A DNA stretch of 42,684 nucleotides from Rhodoferax sp. (GTDB taxonomy: Bacteria > Pseudomonadota > Gammaproteobacteria > Burkholderiales > Burkholderiaceae_C): assembly GCA_018063505.1 (NCBI GenBank), contig JAGPBF010000008.1, forward strand, positions 1 to 42,684. Reading direction: 5' to 3'. Shown here piece after piece: positions 1 through 7,842 of the stretch. The number at the start of each line of letters is the position of its first letter. Within the stretch, counting starts at the first letter, position 1. The position numbers were made by a program, and so were the translations under genes. The notes beneath the pieces are model-generated. The model made no database searches and was not told the DNA's origin. It was given only the letters and a program-made list of their open reading frames with translations.

Positions 1-80
1 TCGGCCGGATCGGTGGTCTGCGCCGCGGCGGACGTCAGCATCAGTGCGGCGGCAAATGGAATGGCGTGGATCAGTTTCAT
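1..80 (-). CDS. 5' fragment of a secreted protein (signal peptide only)
   Basis: Only the first 26 codons lie in the window; the rest runs off the left edge. Read on the minus strand from the ATG at 80, the product starts with a Sec signal peptide: a short Lys-containing N-region, a hydrophobic core rich in Ala, Leu and Met, and a likely cleavage site after Ala-Ala-Ala just before Gln-Thr-Thr. The mature protein cannot be identified. A purine-rich stretch precedes the ATG. A striking inverted repeat immediately upstream (93-126) suggests tight regulation, perhaps by a metal or sulfur responsive repressor, but that is inference. Confidence 0.6.
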   Translation of the reverse strand, partial: MKLIHAIPFAAALMLTSAAAQTTDPA

Positions 81-92
81 GGTGGTTCTCTG

Positions 93-126
93 CATACCCC
101 ATAGTGTATATACCTATTGGGGTATG
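93..126 (-). promoter_or_regulatory. Inverted-repeat operator overlapping a likely promoter
   Basis: The 9-bp arms CATACCCCA (93-101) and TGGGGTATG (118-126) are perfect reverse complements around a 16-bp AT-rich spacer. Each half also reads as ATAC-N8-GTAT, so two overlapping sites may be present. On the minus strand a TATACA/TATATA stretch inside the spacer could serve as a -10 for the secreted-protein gene starting at 80, so a bound repressor would occlude it. Sites of C/G runs flanked by ATAC/GTAT recall operators of the CsoR/CstR/FrmR repressor family, but no such regulator is in the window. Confidence 0.45.
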
Positions 127-254
127 TTGACATTGTGGGCCGAAGCAAAGGTCGGGTTCTTGCCCTGGATCAATGCCAGACCGCAATGCTGCGGCAAGGA
201 CGGTTGCGCGACTGCCCGTAAACTGGCGAGCCAGCCACCCGAACGGAGCAAGTG

Positions 255-608
255 ATGCCGTATCTGTTGTTGATCGTCGAACCACGGGGCCAACGCGCCG
301 AGCGTGGCGTGGAAGACGGAAAACGTGTCTATGCGCAAATGGGCGCGTTTGCGGCCGAACTCAAACAGCGCGGGGTATTGCTGGCCGTCGAGTCGCTGGT
401 CTCCGATGACAAGGCAACGCGGGTCGCGGTGCGCGACGGACGGCAGCGGATGCTCGACGGCCCATTTGCCGAGGCCAAGGAAATGGTCGGCGGCTTCTTT
501 CTGGTCGACTGTGCCAGCCGCGACGAGGCACTGGCCATCGCGGCGCTGTGTCCGGCGGCCCGATGGGCGACGGTCGAGGTGCGCGCAGTCGGGCCCTGTT
601 ACGAATAG
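255..608 (+). CDS. YCII/DGPF-family protein
   Basis: A 117-residue protein of the YCII-related (DGPF) superfamily. The hallmark Asp-Gly-Pro-Phe is at residues 68-71, followed by AEAKEMVGGFF, typical of the family. Members fold as small ferredoxin-like dimers; the biochemical role is not established. The ATG at 255 is preferred over the in-frame GTG at 252, with GGAGC a few bases upstream. The next gene downstream is an ECF42-type sigma factor, and DGPF proteins are the characteristic genomic partners of that group, which supports both calls. Confidence 0.85.
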   Translation: MPYLLLIVEPRGQRAERGVEDGKRVYAQMGAFAAELKQRGVLLAVESLVSDDKATRVAVRDGRQRMLDGPFAEAKEMVGGFFLVDCASRDEALAIAALCPAARWATVEVRAVGPCYE

Positions 609-660
609 TCCATCCGACGGACCGCCGGGCAACAGTTTCCTTCGACGACCGCGTTTTCAA

Positions 661-687
661 TGTCGATCCGCAGCGTCGTCGTTCGTC
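661..687 (+). promoter_or_regulatory. Candidate ECF42-type promoter (TGTCGA-N17-CGTC)
   Basis: TGTCGA at 661-666 is followed by exactly 17 bases and then CGTC at 684-687, about 40 bases before the sigma factor ATG at 727. From memory, ECF42 sigma factors recognise a -35 of TGTCGA and a -10 of CGTC or CGAC, so this looks like an autoregulatory promoter. No equally good pair was seen before the upstream DGPF gene. Confidence 0.5.
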
Positions 688-726
688 ATATGGATACCAG
701 CCGTTAACGGTCCCCCAAGCGCACAT

Positions 727-1992
727 ATGCCGGAGTCCGACTTCAACAGCCGCATCGCCACGTTGTGGCGCATGGAATCGGGCAAGGTCGTTGCCAAGGT
801 CGCGCGCATGTTGCGCGATGTCGGATTGGCCGAGGAGATCGGTCAGGACGCGCTGGTGAGTGCCCTGGAGTGCTGGCCGCGCGACGGCATGCCCGACAAC
901 CCCGGCGCCTGGCTCATGACCACTGCCAAGAATCGCGCGCTCGACCGCCTGCGCCAGCAGGCCATGCAGTTGCGCAAGCACGAGGCCATCGGCCAGGAAC
1001 TCGAAGCCCTGCAAGCCCATGTGGAGCCCGACTTCGTCGACGCACTGGATGCTGCACGCGCCGACGACATCGGCGACGATCTGCTGCGGCTGATTTTCAT
1101 CGCCTGCCATCCGGTCTTGTCCACCGAGGCCCGGGTGGCGCTGACGCTGCGCCTGCTCGGCGGCCTGTCCACCGGCGAGATCGCGCGGGCCTTCCTGGTC
1201 GGCGAACCGACGATCGCGCAGCGCATCGTGCGCGCCAAACGCAGCCTGGCCGCAGCCCGTGTTCCATTCGAGGTGCCCGGCCCGGCTGAGCGCAAACCCC
1301 GGCTGGGGTCGGTTCTTGAAGTGATCTACCTGATCTTCAACGAAGGGTATGCCGCAACCAGCGGAGACGACTGGATGCGCCCTGCGCTGTGTCAGGACGC
1401 CTTGCGCCTGGGCCGCGTGCTGGCCGCGCTGATGCCCGAAGAAGCCGAGATCCATGGCCTGCTTGCGTTGATGCAGATCCAGTCTTCGCGTACCGCGGCG
1501 CGGCTGGACGCCCGGGGTCGGCCGGTACTGCTGCTGGAACAGGACCGCGCGCAATGGGACCATGCGCTGATCGCCCGAGGCCTGGCAGCACTGGAACGCA
1601 GCGACGCGCTGGCCGGTGCCCGCGGCCCCTACGCCTTGCAGGCCGCGCTGGCGGCATGCCATGCCCGTGCGCCTTGCGCCGCCGATACCGATTGGCCGCA
1701 GATCGTGGCCTTGTACGACGCGCTGGCTGCGCTGACGCCGTCGCCGGTGGTCGAACTCAACCGCGCGGTCGCCGTCGGCATGGCATTCGGCCCGCAGGCG
1801 GCGCTGGAGATCGTCGAGCGGCTAGAGCGCGACCAGATGTTGCCCGCCTACCCCTGGCTGCCCAGCGTGCGTGGCGACCTGCTGCACAAACTCGGCCGCA
1901 ACGACGAGGCCCGGGCCGCATTCCGGCAGGCAGCCGCGTTGACCGATAACGCCCAGGAGCGCGAACTGCTGCTGCGGCGGGCACACGCATGA
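727..1992 (+). CDS. ECF-type RNA polymerase sigma factor, ECF42-like with C-terminal extension
   Basis: A 421-residue sigma-70 family protein, much longer than a normal ECF factor. The sigma2 region covers roughly residues 10-80, with AWLMTTAKNRALDRLR typical of regions 2.3/2.4. Sigma4 covers roughly 115-175, with LSTGEIARAFLVGEPTIAQR as its helix-turn-helix. The remaining ~240 residues form the extension diagnostic of ECF42, including RPRLGSVLEVIYLIFNEGY-like and ALQAALAACHA segments, probably TPR-like helices. No anti-sigma factor gene is adjacent, as expected for this group, where the extension is thought to control activity. The ATG at 727 follows the candidate promoter at 661-687; an upstream open frame to 304 overlaps the DGPF gene and is not used. 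Confidence 0.88.
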   Translation: MPESDFNSRIATLWRMESGKVVAKVARMLRDVGLAEEIGQDALVSALECWPRDGMPDNPGAWLMTTAKNRALDRLRQQAMQLRKHEAIGQELEALQAHVEPDFVDALDAARADDIGDDLLRLIFIACHPVLSTEARVALTLRLLGGLSTGEIARAFLVGEPTIAQRIVRAKRSLAAARVPFEVPGPAERKPRLGSVLEVIYLIFNEGYAATSGDDWMRPALCQDALRLGRVLAALMPEEAEIHGLLALMQIQSSRTAARLDARGRPVLLLEQDRAQWDHALIARGLAALERSDALAGARGPYALQAALAACHARAPCAADTDWPQIVALYDALAALTPSPVVELNRAVAVGMAFGPQAALEIVERLERDQMLPAYPWLPSVRGDLLHKLGRNDEARAAFRQAAALTDNAQERELLLRRAHA

Positions 1993-2053
1993 CCCATAGG
2001 CCCGGACGGGATTGCTCCGTCGGGATAATCGACACGATCCCACAACCAGAGAC

Positions 2054-2752
2054 ATGTCCATGATCACCTTCTACTACAACGCAGCTCCGAATCCGGCCAA
2101 GGTGGCCCTGATGCTCGAAGAAACCGGGCTGCCCTACGAAATCGTCCCGGTCGACAGTCGCAAGGGTGAACAACACGCACCGGCGTATACCGCGCTCAAT
2201 CCGAACGCCAAGGTACCGGCCATCGTTGACGACGGCGTGGTCGTGTTCGACAGCAACGCCATCGTGCTGTACCTGGCCGAGAAGACCGGCAAGTTCCTGC
2301 CGGCGAACACGCCTGCGCAACGTGGCCCGATGTTGTCATGGCTGATGTTCGTGGCCAGCGGTATCGGCCCGTATTCAGGCCAGGCCGTGCATTTCAGGCA
2401 TGCGGCGCCAGAACCCAAGGAATATGCACTCAACCGCTACGATTTCGAGGCCTGGCGCCACTGGGGCATTCTGAACAGCCATCTGGAAAAGCAGGCATTC
2501 ATGCTGGGCGAGCAATACGGCCTGGTGGACATGGCCGTCTGGGGCTGGGCGCGCGTGGCCCCGTATGTGCTCGGTGATGACGCCTGGGCCAGATTGCCAC
2601 ATGTCAAACGCCTGCTCGACACCATCAATGCCCGTCCGGCTGCGCAACGCGCCGAAGCGATCAAGACCCGCTACACCTTCAAGACCGAGATGGACGAGGT
2701 CGCCCGCAAGGCGATGTTCCCGCAGAACGAACGTCTGGCCAAAAAAGCCTGA
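2054..2752 (+). CDS. Glutathione S-transferase family protein
   Basis: A 232-residue cytosolic GST. The N-terminal thioredoxin-fold domain opens with ITFYYNAAPNPAKVALMLEE and contains the NPNAKVPAI loop with the conserved cis-Pro, then the DSNAIVLYLAEK helix that binds the glutathione gamma-glutamyl group. The C-terminal half is the all-helical GST domain. It resembles the YghU/YfcG (Nu-class) branch and may act on disulfides or organic peroxides; the substrate is not deducible. Starts at 2054 and 2060 are both possible; the AGAGA at 2048-2052 is better spaced for 2060. It converges with the next gene, with stops 4 bp apart. Confidence 0.88.
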   Translation: MSMITFYYNAAPNPAKVALMLEETGLPYEIVPVDSRKGEQHAPAYTALNPNAKVPAIVDDGVVVFDSNAIVLYLAEKTGKFLPANTPAQRGPMLSWLMFVASGIGPYSGQAVHFRHAAPEPKEYALNRYDFEAWRHWGILNSHLEKQAFMLGEQYGLVDMAVWGWARVAPYVLGDDAWARLPHVKRLLDTINARPAAQRAEAIKTRYTFKTEMDEVARKAMFPQNERLAKKA

Positions 2753-2756
2753 TCGA

Positions 2757-3611
2757 TCAGCCGCCCGGGTGGCTGGCAGCGATGCGCTTGCGCAGCTCGC
2801 GCAGCTTGGCCTTGAGCGTGCGGGTGTGTTGCACTCCCATGCGCATCATGATCTTCTGGCCGGCCGCGCGGGACTGCAGATCCGGATCGGCGTACTCATA
2901 CCGCACCCAGGGGCGCTTGACCTCGACCGGCCCCTGTACCTTGGTCAGCGTCAGCGCGATCGGACCTTGCGGTTCCGGCGTCTGCAGCAACTGGTCGATG
3001 ACTTCCACCAGCCGGTTGTTGAACGGCTTGTTCGGGTAACCCAGCTCCTCATAGGCGCTTTGCAGCAGCGGGTACATGCGCAGATACAGGGCCACCGCAC
3101 CGCCGGTGTCGATGCCCGAGGCAAAACGCACGAAGGCGGAATAGCGGTCGGCATTGCCCTTGGCCACATACGCAACGCCGTCGCGCTCCTGCACCAGAAA
3201 CTGCGCCGGAGCTGGAACCACCGGCCACAGACGCGCTGGCGCATGCGGCCGCCCCAGGTTGTCCACGGTGGCCACCACCCGGCCCGCGAAGCCGTCCAGA
3301 TCGAAGAATGAAAGCACCTGCTGGCGGCCCATCAGGCCGATGAGCGCCTCGCGTATCGCATCCCTTTGCGCGTCCAGAGGCGGCAATGGGCTTGAGGCCG
3401 CGTTCAGCGCCGCCACCGCTTCGATCGGGTAATTGGCCGGCTCGGACGCCGCAGGGGCAGGCGCCTCGACCACCGGGGTCTGCGCCGGCAGCGGCACGGC
3501 GGTAATCGGGACCGGCGCTGGCACCTGCTGCTTCTGCCACCACAGATAAGCGATGCCGCCCAGGCCCAGCAACGCGATGAGGACGATCAACCAACGGGAA
3601 AAATGTTGCAT
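2757..3611 (-). CDS. DUF3014 domain membrane-anchored protein
   Basis: A 284-residue protein with one N-terminal transmembrane anchor at about residues 7-26 (LIVLIALLGLGGIAYLWW), followed by a Pro/Ala/Val-rich linker to about residue 60 and a soluble periplasmic domain. That domain matches DUF3014: LSFFDLDGFAGRVVATVDN and the RYSAFVRFASGIDTGGAVALY region are characteristic. Function is unknown for the family. The gene stands alone between a convergent GST and a co-directional SDR. The ATG at 3611 is supported by the immediate membrane anchor. Confidence 0.82.
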   Translation of the reverse strand: MQHFSRWLIVLIALLGLGGIAYLWWQKQQVPAPVPITAVPLPAQTPVVEAPAPAASEPANYPIEAVAALNAASSPLPPLDAQRDAIREALIGLMGRQQVLSFFDLDGFAGRVVATVDNLGRPHAPARLWPVVPAPAQFLVQERDGVAYVAKGNADRYSAFVRFASGIDTGGAVALYLRMYPLLQSAYEELGYPNKPFNNRLVEVIDQLLQTPEPQGPIALTLTKVQGPVEVKRPWVRYEYADPDLQSRAAGQKIMMRMGVQHTRTLKAKLRELRKRIAASHPGG

Positions 3612-3744
3612 GGTCAGCTTGTCTCGCCAGAGTCCACACCGCTGTGGTGATACACAGCCCTGCGAAGGATCAAGACAGCTGACCCCATGCAGACCCGCAT
3701 GGCGATTCCATTCAATGAGTACGCAACAAGTCTACGCCATGCAC

Positions 3745-4500
3745 TCAGGCATCGCGCACGTCGGCAATCACGTTGCTGCCAAAGTCGGCCCGCGCCAGAA
3801 AAGCCAGCACCTGCGCTGCCGCCTGGGTCGGCGATGCCAGTGCATTCGATTGTTTGAGCCGCACGAAACTCTCGCGCTCCGCAAACACCACCGGATCGCC
3901 CGCACGCAACGCCGACTGCATGTCGGTGTCGATCACTCCGGGCGCCAGCGAGACGATACGCACCGGGTCGGGCTGGCGCTCTTCGTCCAGCGCAACGCAG
4001 CGGCTGAAATGGTCCATGCCGGCCTTGGCAGCGCAATACAACGCGCTGCCGGCCATCGCGCGCCGGCCCAGCCCCGACGAGATGTTCAGTATCCTGCGCG
4101 GCATCGGCCAATTGCGAGTGGCCGACATGAATGCTGCGCACAGTTGCATCGGCGCCTCCAGATCCAGCCGCAACAAGCGGGTCATCGCCTGCGGATCAGC
4201 CCACGGCAATGGGCCGATCGGATCGACCACGGCTGCGTTGTTGATCAGCGTGGCCCCGGCAAACGTCGCGGCATCGTGCGCACCGAGCCACTGGCGCAGC
4301 CGCTCGGCCACCGGCACCGGCTCGGCCAGGTCGGCCTGCCACTGCGTCAGATGTGCGCCCTGCGCCTGGGCTGTTGCTGCCAGCCCAGCCGAGGCCTGGC
4401 GCGATATGCACAACACCACGGCATCGTTGATACACAACCGGGTGGCCATGGCCAGCCCCATGCCGCGCGATGCGCCGGTCAGAATCGTCAGATGTGGCAT
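3745..4500 (-). CDS. SDR family NAD(P)-dependent oxidoreductase
   Basis: A 251-residue classical short-chain dehydrogenase with an intact fold and active site: TGASRGMG dinucleotide motif at residues 8-15, NNAA at 87-90, catalytic Ser within NISSG near 141-142, and YCAAK (Tyr155, Lys159). Overall it looks like the sepiapterin reductase/BEN1-like SDRs. The ATG at 4500 is chosen over the in-frame ATG at 4521 because an AAGGAGA ribosome site lies just upstream of it. The gene is divergent from the methyltransferase across about 106 bp. The substrate is not indicated by context. Confidence 0.85.
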   Translation of the reverse strand: MPHLTILTGASRGMGLAMATRLCINDAVVLCISRQASAGLAATAQAQGAHLTQWQADLAEPVPVAERLRQWLGAHDAATFAGATLINNAAVVDPIGPLPWADPQAMTRLLRLDLEAPMQLCAAFMSATRNWPMPRRILNISSGLGRRAMAGSALYCAAKAGMDHFSRCVALDEERQPDPVRIVSLAPGVIDTDMQSALRAGDPVVFAERESFVRLKQSNALASPTQAAAQVLAFLARADFGSNVIADVRDA

Positions 4501-4606
4501 GTTTTCTCCTTGATCGGGCATTGTGGGTCATGGCCATGCGGCGCGGACAATGGTGCGGCGACGACAATATTGCAATCGTTCACCTGCTTGAAAGGACCGT
4601 CTTGCC

Positions 4607-5239
4607 ATGACTGCATCATCCCCCGGCTTCAGCGACGCCGCGATCAAATGGAACCAGCGATTTGCGCACGACGGCTACCTGTTCGGCACCGAACCCAACG
4701 TCTATCTGCGCGAACAGCTGGCGCGCCTGCCGGCCACCGGCCATGCGCTGTGTGTGGCCGACGGCGAAGGTCGCAACAGTGTCTGGCTGGCGCGCCAGGG
4801 CCTGCAGGTACAGGCCTTCGACATCTCGGATGTCGGCGTGGCCAAGGCGCGCAAGCTGGCTCAGGACGCCGGCGTGCAGGTCGACTACCAGGTGGCCGAT
4901 TGCGATCAATGGGACTGGCCGCGCAATCAGTTCGACGTGGTCGCCGCCATCTTCATCCAGTTCGCCGATCCGGCCATGCGCACGCGCCTGTTTGCCCGCA
5001 TGGTGGACAGCCTCAAGCCCGGCGGATTGTTGATCGTGCAGGGCTACACCCCCAAGCAGATCGACTACAAGACCGGTGGCCCTGGCATCCTGGCCAACCT
5101 GTACACCGAAGAAATGATGCGCGACGCGTTCGCCGCGCTGGAGATTCTCGAACTGCGCATGTACGAGGCCGATCTGGCCGAAGGCGAACACCACCTGGGA
5201 CGCTCGGCGCTGGTCGGTCTGGCGGCGCGCAAGCGCTGA
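4607..5239 (+). CDS. Class I SAM-dependent methyltransferase
   Basis: A 210-residue protein with a Rossmann-like methyltransferase core. The AdoMet-binding motif I (ALCVADGEGRNSVWLA) is at residues 47-62, motif II acid is in FDIS near 71-74, and DQWDWPRNQFDVVAAIF follows as motif IV. The N-terminal WNQRFAHDGYLFGTEPN is typical of TehB/thiopurine-methyltransferase-like enzymes in proteobacteria. The acceptor is unknown. A GAAAGGA stretch precedes the ATG. Confidence 0.85.
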   Translation: MTASSPGFSDAAIKWNQRFAHDGYLFGTEPNVYLREQLARLPATGHALCVADGEGRNSVWLARQGLQVQAFDISDVGVAKARKLAQDAGVQVDYQVADCDQWDWPRNQFDVVAAIFIQFADPAMRTRLFARMVDSLKPGGLLIVQGYTPKQIDYKTGGPGILANLYTEEMMRDAFAALEILELRMYEADLAEGEHHLGRSALVGLAARKR

Positions 5240-5261
5240 AGTGGCCGCGCTGCTGGCTTGA

Positions 5262-5274
5262 CCGGCTCAGCCGG
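5262..5274. terminator. Short GC hairpin between convergent genes
   Basis: CCGGCT-C-AGCCGG forms a compact inverted repeat in the short gap between the methyltransferase and the convergent saccharopine-dehydrogenase-like gene, overlapping the latter's stop codon. No T-run follows on either strand, so intrinsic termination is only a possibility. Confidence 0.2.
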
Positions 5275-6445
5275 CCTCGACGGCAAACGTCAGGCCGGCA
5301 TTTTTCTGCAGCTGCGCGATCAGCCGCGCGCCCATCGCCGACGCCGGCGTCCAGATTCCGCCGGCAGGATGCTTCGGATCCTGCAGCAGGCAGACCGCCG
5401 CCTCGCTGATCATCTTCGAGGTCGAGCCATAACCCGGGTCGCGATCGCCTTTGACGCTGACCCGCAACGTGTCCCCGTCGGCATTGCTGCCGACAAACAG
5501 CACATCGTAGAAACCCGCCTCGCGCTCTTCGCGCGACGGACCTTCGCCGGGCTTCGGACCACCCTCGCCGCCCATGGATTTGTCGGCAGCCACCGCATTG
5601 GCAATCGCCTCGCCTTTCTCGCCGGCACCGGTGACCAGCATCTCGTCGTAGACGAAATCCCGGCCCCAGGCGTGGCCCAGCAAAAAGTTGGATCGGTGCA
5701 CATTGCGGGTGTTGATCGCCGCCATGATGAAGGGTGCGACCCACAGGCCCAGTATCTCGTCGCGCATCGGCTTGTTGCCCGAGGGCTGGCGGGGCCCCTC
5801 GAAACCGGGCGTCAACGAGAACGGGTTGCGCAGCAGATCGAGCACCCTCGGATCCTGCGCTGCCGCGGCCATCGTCGCCTTCAGGCTGGCCGCGGTGCCA
5901 CCGGAGAAGGTACCCTTCATCTTGCGCACCCGGCCGCGCACGCGATTGGCTGCACTGCCAAAGCGCTGCTGCATTTCACTCTGCAACATCGCCACGCCCA
6001 GGTCGAACGGAATCGAATCGAATCCGCACGAGAACACGATACGCGCGCCGCTGGCCTTGGCCTGCGCCTCATGCGCGTCGATCATCTGGCGCATCCAGGC
6101 CGGCTCACCGCACAGGTCGACGTAGTCCACGCCCGATTGCGCGCAGGCGGCCACCAGTTCGTTGCCATACAGCTGGTACGGGCCCACCGTGGTCAACACC
6201 AGCCGGGTGCGTGCCATCAAGGCCTGCAGGCTGGCCGCATCGGCGCTGCCGGTCACCACCAGCGGCGTGTCCGCAGGCGCCTTGAGTTCATCACGTACCT
6301 GGGCCAGCTTGTCGGCGTTGCGCCCGCCCATGGCCCAGCGCACACCGCTGCCCGCCGGATACCGGCGCAGCAGGTACTCCACGACCAGGCGGCCGGTAAA
6401 ACCCGTGGCGCCATGCACGACGATGTCCAATTCCTTGTTGCGCAT
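5267..6445 (-). CDS. Saccharopine dehydrogenase family NAD(P)-binding protein
   Basis: A 392-residue protein. It has an N-terminal Rossmann fold with GATGFTGRL at residues 12-20 and the GPYQLYGNELVAACAQSGVDYVD-type segment (here YQLYGNELVAAC...YVDLCGE). That segment is typical of saccharopine-dehydrogenase-like and trans-acting enoyl reductase proteins such as those related to Rv2449c. These reduce C=C bonds in lipid or polyketide precursors in actinobacteria; the proteobacterial role is unknown. The ATG at 6445 is chosen because GGAG lies 8 bp upstream; a GTG at 6451 is in frame. It follows the PuuB-like gene by 27 bp, probably in the same transcript. Confidence 0.8.
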   Translation of the reverse strand: MRNKELDIVVHGATGFTGRLVVEYLLRRYPAGSGVRWAMGGRNADKLAQVRDELKAPADTPLVVTGSADAASLQALMARTRLVLTTVGPYQLYGNELVAACAQSGVDYVDLCGEPAWMRQMIDAHEAQAKASGARIVFSCGFDSIPFDLGVAMLQSEMQQRFGSAANRVRGRVRKMKGTFSGGTAASLKATMAAAAQDPRVLDLLRNPFSLTPGFEGPRQPSGNKPMRDEILGLWVAPFIMAAINTRNVHRSNFLLGHAWGRDFVYDEMLVTGAGEKGEAIANAVAADKSMGGEGGPKPGEGPSREEREAGFYDVLFVGSNADGDTLRVSVKGDRDPGYGSTSKMISEAAVCLLQDPKHPAGGIWTPASAMGARLIAQLQKNAGLTFAVEAG

Positions 6446-6472
6446 ATTCACTTCTCCAGTTGATATTGCTGT

Positions 6473-7768
6473 TCAGATACCCAGCTGGTCGCGCAGCTGG
6501 TACCACATGGCGCCCATGGCGGTGAACGGCACACGCAGCAGACGCCCGCCGGGGAACGGGTGATGCGGCAGCCGCGCAAATGCGTCGAACCGGGTAGTGT
6601 CGCCCTGCATGGCCTCGCCCAGCACCCGGCCGATCAGATGCGTGAAGGTAATGCCATGTCCCGAGCATCCCTGCGAGAAATATATGTTGGGTGCAAGCAG
6701 GCCGACCTGCGGCAGCCTTGAGAGCGTCAGCAGGAAGTTCCCGGTCCAGCCGAAGTCGATCTGCACCTCCTGCAGCTGCGGGAAAGTCTTGACCATCTGC
6801 GGCCGGATCAGCGACTCGACCTCCTTCGGGTCACGTGCGCCGTAGACCACACCACCACCGTAGATCAGCCGCTTGTCGGCCGACAGCCGGAAGTAGTCGA
6901 GCAGGAAGTTGTTGTCCTCGACGCAGTAGTCCGACGGAATCAGCTCATCGGCCAGCGCACCGAGCGGCGCCGTGGCGATGACCTGCGTGCCGCAGGGCAT
7001 GGAGCGGCTGGCCAGCTTGGGCTCCAGATTGCCGCCGTAGGCATTGCAGGCAACGATCACCTGTGCGGCCCGCACCTGTCCTTGCGCCGTATGCACCACG
7101 GCGGTCGCGCCGCGTTCGATCTTCGTCACGCCCGAAGCCTCGTGGATGGTGCCGCCCAGGCCCTCGAACGCGGCCGCTTCGCCCAGCGCCAGGTTCAGCG
7201 GATGGAAGTGGCCTCCGGTCGGATCCACCAGCAGCGCGCTGTAACGATCGGTGCCTACCAGCTTGCGCACCTCGGCCGGGCTGTCCACCAGTGTCAGGCC
7301 GGGATGGCCCCAGCGTTCCCACAAGGCCTTCTGTTCGATCAGCCCCTCGGCCTTGGACGCATTGACAGCTGCAAAAATACCGCCCTTCTTGAGGTCGCAA
7401 TCGATGTTGTATCTGGCCACCCGCTGGCGAATCACCTCGGCACCTTCAAACATCATGCGACCCAAGGGTTCGGCCACCGCGCTGCCGTGACTGGCCTCGA
7501 TGACGTCCAGGTCGCGCGAATAACTGTGCACGATCTGGCCACCGTTGCGTCCGGAAGCGCCCCAGCCTACCGAGGACTGCTCCAGGATCACGACGCGCTT
7601 GCCGGCCTCGGCCAGCGCGATACCCGCCGACAGGCCGGTGTAGCCGGCGCCGACGACGCAGACATCGGCCTGCACCGACCCGCGCAAAGCCGGGCGCTTC
7701 GGGGCCGGCTGGGCCGAGTAGGCGTAGTAGGACGGGGCGTGGGCGATTGGCGCCAAGGTGTCGGACAT
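6473..7768 (-). CDS. FAD-dependent oxidoreductase, PuuB-like (gamma-glutamylputrescine oxidase family)
   Basis: A 431-residue DAO-fold flavoprotein. The FAD dinucleotide motif VCVVGAGYTGLSAGIALAEAG lies near residues 36-56, followed by SVGWGASGRNGGQIVHS, the hallmark of PuuB/OrdL oxidases. The C-terminal part has FSQGCSGHGITFTHLIG, which closes the FAD site. Such enzymes oxidise gamma-glutamylputrescine or related amines to aldehydes with H2O2 release. No other puu genes (puuA, puuC, puuD) are nearby, so the substrate is uncertain. Starts at 7768 and 7789 are possible; 7768 fits the usual N-terminus. Confidence 0.83.
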   Translation of the reverse strand: MSDTLAPIAHAPSYYAYSAQPAPKRPALRGSVQADVCVVGAGYTGLSAGIALAEAGKRVVILEQSSVGWGASGRNGGQIVHSYSRDLDVIEASHGSAVAEPLGRMMFEGAEVIRQRVARYNIDCDLKKGGIFAAVNASKAEGLIEQKALWERWGHPGLTLVDSPAEVRKLVGTDRYSALLVDPTGGHFHPLNLALGEAAAFEGLGGTIHEASGVTKIERGATAVVHTAQGQVRAAQVIVACNAYGGNLEPKLASRSMPCGTQVIATAPLGALADELIPSDYCVEDNNFLLDYFRLSADKRLIYGGGVVYGARDPKEVESLIRPQMVKTFPQLQEVQIDFGWTGNFLLTLSRLPQVGLLAPNIYFSQGCSGHGITFTHLIGRVLGEAMQGDTTRFDAFARLPHHPFPGGRLLRVPFTAMGAMWYQLRDQLGI

Positions 7769-7842
7769 AGGTGATACCGGAGTGTGCATCTGGTGCAGGC
7801 CTGCAGCAGCCACCAGTCTATTGCACGGCAGTCACCAGGCCA

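Noticed and set aside
361-1662. Long minus-strand open frame opposite the ECF42 gene
   Set aside because: It is a GC-rich antisense shadow; the plus strand encodes a clear sigma factor and the minus product has no family features.
5258-6463. Plus-strand open frame of about 400 codons
   Set aside because: It lies entirely antisense to the saccharopine-dehydrogenase-like gene and has low-complexity His/Arg/Gln composition.
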